DNA of 64,000 nt from Erodium maritimum (Eukaryota; Streptophyta; Magnoliopsida; Geraniales; Geraniaceae), in contig OY997595.1 in NCBI GenBank assembly GCA_963921825.1, positions 20,453,228 through 20,517,227 of the forward strand, read 5' to 3'. Positions within the stretch are counted from its first letter, which is position 1; each line of letters begins with the position of its first letter. Position numbers and translations under genes: made by a program. Positions 61,712 through 64,000 of the stretch are shown one piece after another. The notes under the pieces are model-generated. The model worked only from the letters and a program-made list of their open reading frames with translations, was not told the origin of the DNA and searched no databases.

Positions 61712-64000
61712 TGTCACGCCCCAAATCCAGTTTTGACCGGACTTGAGACGTGAATGGAATTTGTAAAGAAAACAATAATTAGCAATTATAAACCTTTAAA
61801 TAGACAAGTAAATCTCCTCAAATCAGCAAATGAAAGTTTAGAATCTCCAGTGAGTCACAGCTCAACAAGTAAGGTAATAAGTAAATGTTTAGTGCGACGG
61901 CCAATATAAGTCTAAACTAAAACCCAAGGTAATGGAAGCTCCCAAGCCTCTCCTCTATAGACATCAGATACTCCTGTAAAACAGTAAGAGAAACAAAGGG
62001 GTGAGCTTACGCCCAGTAGGAAAAACCTCAACAATTCACCCTTGGATCAACATTATACTGTGTAAACGGATGACTTAAATAAGAGTCAATACGGCCACAA
62101 TGAAATAAAGCGTAACAATATAGGATAAGATAAGTACGATGAGACAATAAACAAATGAAATAGAATAAGATAAATACGATGAAAGAAAGTATAACTAAGA
62201 TGGAATACGATAGACTCGTACTCTCGAAAATAACATTAACTTGAAAGGTTCCATAACAGAATTAACATAAGGTATCATAACGACTAAATGAGAGTAATTG
62301 ATATTACGCCAACCACCTGCTTTCTCAACCCTCCGATCCATGAATAGAATTCAGTGTCACCTCGGTTCCCATATTCCGATCCACTAAAGTATTCATATCA
62401 TATCAGATTTTCCCTCGATCCGGAGGGGACATATATATATCGGAGTACCGGACACCGTCCCATAGGGATGCTCGTCTTCGGTATTCTCGAAAGTGTCTCC
62501 AAAGGGCCATAATCATAGGGAACCAAGGTAGTGCTCCCGTAGGACGCATACCATTGGGTGAAACCTCATAACCCATCTCTCATGAAGTAATCTCATCAAT
62601 ATCCCGTAGGATCTGCCGAGCCATAGGCTCCTCACATCACTCAATATCCCGTAGGATCTGCCGAGCCATAGGCTCCTCACATCACTCAATATCCCGTAGG
62701 ATCTACCGAGCCATAGGCTCCTCACGTAACTCAATATCCCGTAGGATCTGCCGAGCCATAGGCTCCTCACGTCACTCATTTCCCGTAGGATCTGCCGAGC
62801 CATAGGCTCCTCACATCACTCAATTAACCACTCCATAATGAGTCAATAACCACTGCCTCTGTCAAAATCCAACCACCACAACGGCACCGGATTACCCCCC
62901 CCCCCCCCCCCTTGGTGTAGTACCGAACCAAAAAAACGAACAAGCATCACGAGAATAAGAGTAAATAAACAAACACTAGGTTTGTCCAACAGTGAACAAT
63001 GCCCAAAACACACTTTCACCACAGCACAGACAACCAATAACATTCCACACTTACCGTAAACTTACCTGTCACGAACCAGCGGTACATCGATCACCTGATT
63101 GTACCCCTTTGGCACAACCAGTCATACTCGATCATCCGTTCAACCCACAATTATATCAACAGAATCACTCAACCAATCAACAATCATGTGAACGATCAAT
63201 TGAGCATTTGATCAGTTAAACTAACTAGTTTCATTAGACCCCTAGTTTATCCTAATACTAACAACCAAGCATGTGAACCTAGCACACAGCTAATCCGAGA
63301 GCTCTTCACACCCTCTCTACCAGTAAAGCAATCCCAAGTATTGAAAGCAAGCTTCACTAACCGTCATCATCCTAAGCATGCATACTAGACTCATCCGTTT
63401 ATTTGTAATTGAAGCACGATTATTCTAGTTATTCGCATCCTATAGGCAATTCTAGGACCTTTCCGATTTTGTCATCCTAATCATGCATACTAAGCTTTTA
63501 AATAAGCAGTTAAGGATTTCCCTACCTTGCGGTCTTCCTACGAACAAATACTCCTATCAACAGCTGTCCGGCTAGCCTCGTCACCTCGGCGAAGTCCAAG
63601 CTACGAATCTGGGTTTACACACAAACGATCCAAAATCAGACCGGGTCCAGATTACCCAGTTCTTTAAATTAACAGTAGGTCCTTTCCTTCAATTACACCC
63701 TTTAATCCAATAAAAGTTCGACTTAGTCCAAAGTGTCGTTAAATCAGTTTTAATTTAATTAAACGAGTCTGTCCAATCCGGCCGACCCGAGTTCGACCCG
63801 GAACCCGAACGGTGCCCGACCCAGGCCCGGATCCAGACCCGAGTCGAACCCGGACTCAGATTCAGTCAGACCCAGGCCCAAACTGGTCTAGGCCCAAGGC
63901 CCAACCCGTCCAGGCCCGAGGCCCAACTGAATCCAGGCCCGAGCGTAACACGAGGTCTCGTCCTGCCTGAGCCGTGAATTGAGATTGACGGGGCTAGGGT
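61712..64000 (-). mobile_element. LTR Z of Tekay family (long subtype), runs off the window
   Basis: Minus strand end GGGGCGTGACA at 61712. The visible 2.3 kb matches LTR D (17079-20414) in reverse. It includes the hairpin GGGC-GTAA-GCTC at 62014-62003, TGTTTTACAG (acceptor-like), a tandem array (62595-62822), a 17-base C run (62895-62911) and TAGGGAAATCC near 63520. The LTR start, and any internal domain, lie beyond 64000. Confidence 0.88.
62595..62822 (-). repeat. tandem array in LTR Z (45-bp units)
   Basis: Five units containing ATATCCCGTAGGATCTGCCG and AGCCATAGGCTCCTCAC, the same unit as in LTR D but with fewer length variants. Confidence 0.88.

Overview
The window looks like heterochromatic, transposon-dominated DNA from a eudicot-type plant nuclear genome; the species cannot be named from the sequence. 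The only intact host genes I can support are three near-identical, intronless SAUR (small auxin-up RNA) genes: 7709-7972 (-), 51443-51706 (+) and 60418-60681 (-). Almost everything else is retrotransposon. The main component is one Ty3/gypsy group that I assign to the Tekay/Del chromoviruses: LTRs of 2.7-3.4 kb that start TGTAAGAACC and end in a conserved GGGGCGTGACA-like tail, a tRNA-iMet primer site, and an integrase followed by a chromodomain.

Layout. 1-6962: the 3' end of a gag-only element (gag reading frame 83-1471, polypurine tract, 3' LTR 1897-4600) inserted into an older LTR (4601-6962). 6963-9003: SAUR copy 1 and its flank. 9004-14637: one full-length plant L1-type LINE (minus strand) with a perfect 12-bp target-site duplication. 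15335-30460: a nested stack inside one solo LTR (flanked by AGAGT). It holds a poly-A retroposon, which itself holds a solo LTR (GGTAC), and a second solo LTR (GATAC), which itself holds a copia-type solo LTR (CCTTG), and a truncated LTR. 30580-44195: a gag-deleted Tekay element on the minus strand with both LTRs. Its 3' LTR holds a solo LTR (AAAGC), which holds a 478-bp Mutator-type MITE. 44196-50893: remnants of a LINE and of two more Tekay elements. 50895-51943: SAUR copy 2. 52566-59471: a 1.64-kb direct duplication separated by a 5'-truncated Ty1/copia element. 59472-61050: SAUR copy 3 with a stray piece of Tekay leader. 61053-61711: decayed RRM-type ORF1 of a LINE. 61712-64000: part of another minus-strand LTR.

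The transposon genes are all broken, in gag and the LINE mostly by in-frame stop codons rather than frameshifts. Several of the stops can be explained as CAG>TAG or CGA>TGA, as expected if methylated cytosines were deaminated. The three SAUR reading frames have stayed open through the same period.

The most interesting signal is inside the LTRs. Copies that otherwise differ keep (i) a splice-donor-like site after a purine-rich leader, (ii) a small hairpin whose four-base loop is GAAA, GTAA or GCAA, always a GNRA tetraloop, and (iii) a splice-acceptor-like pyrimidine-CAG about 20-40 nt further on. Between donor and acceptor lie two positions where each copy carries a different tandem array. This suggests a roughly 1.8-2.0 kb spliceable leader intron inside the LTR. 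That is an inference from sequence only and can be tested with RNA data.
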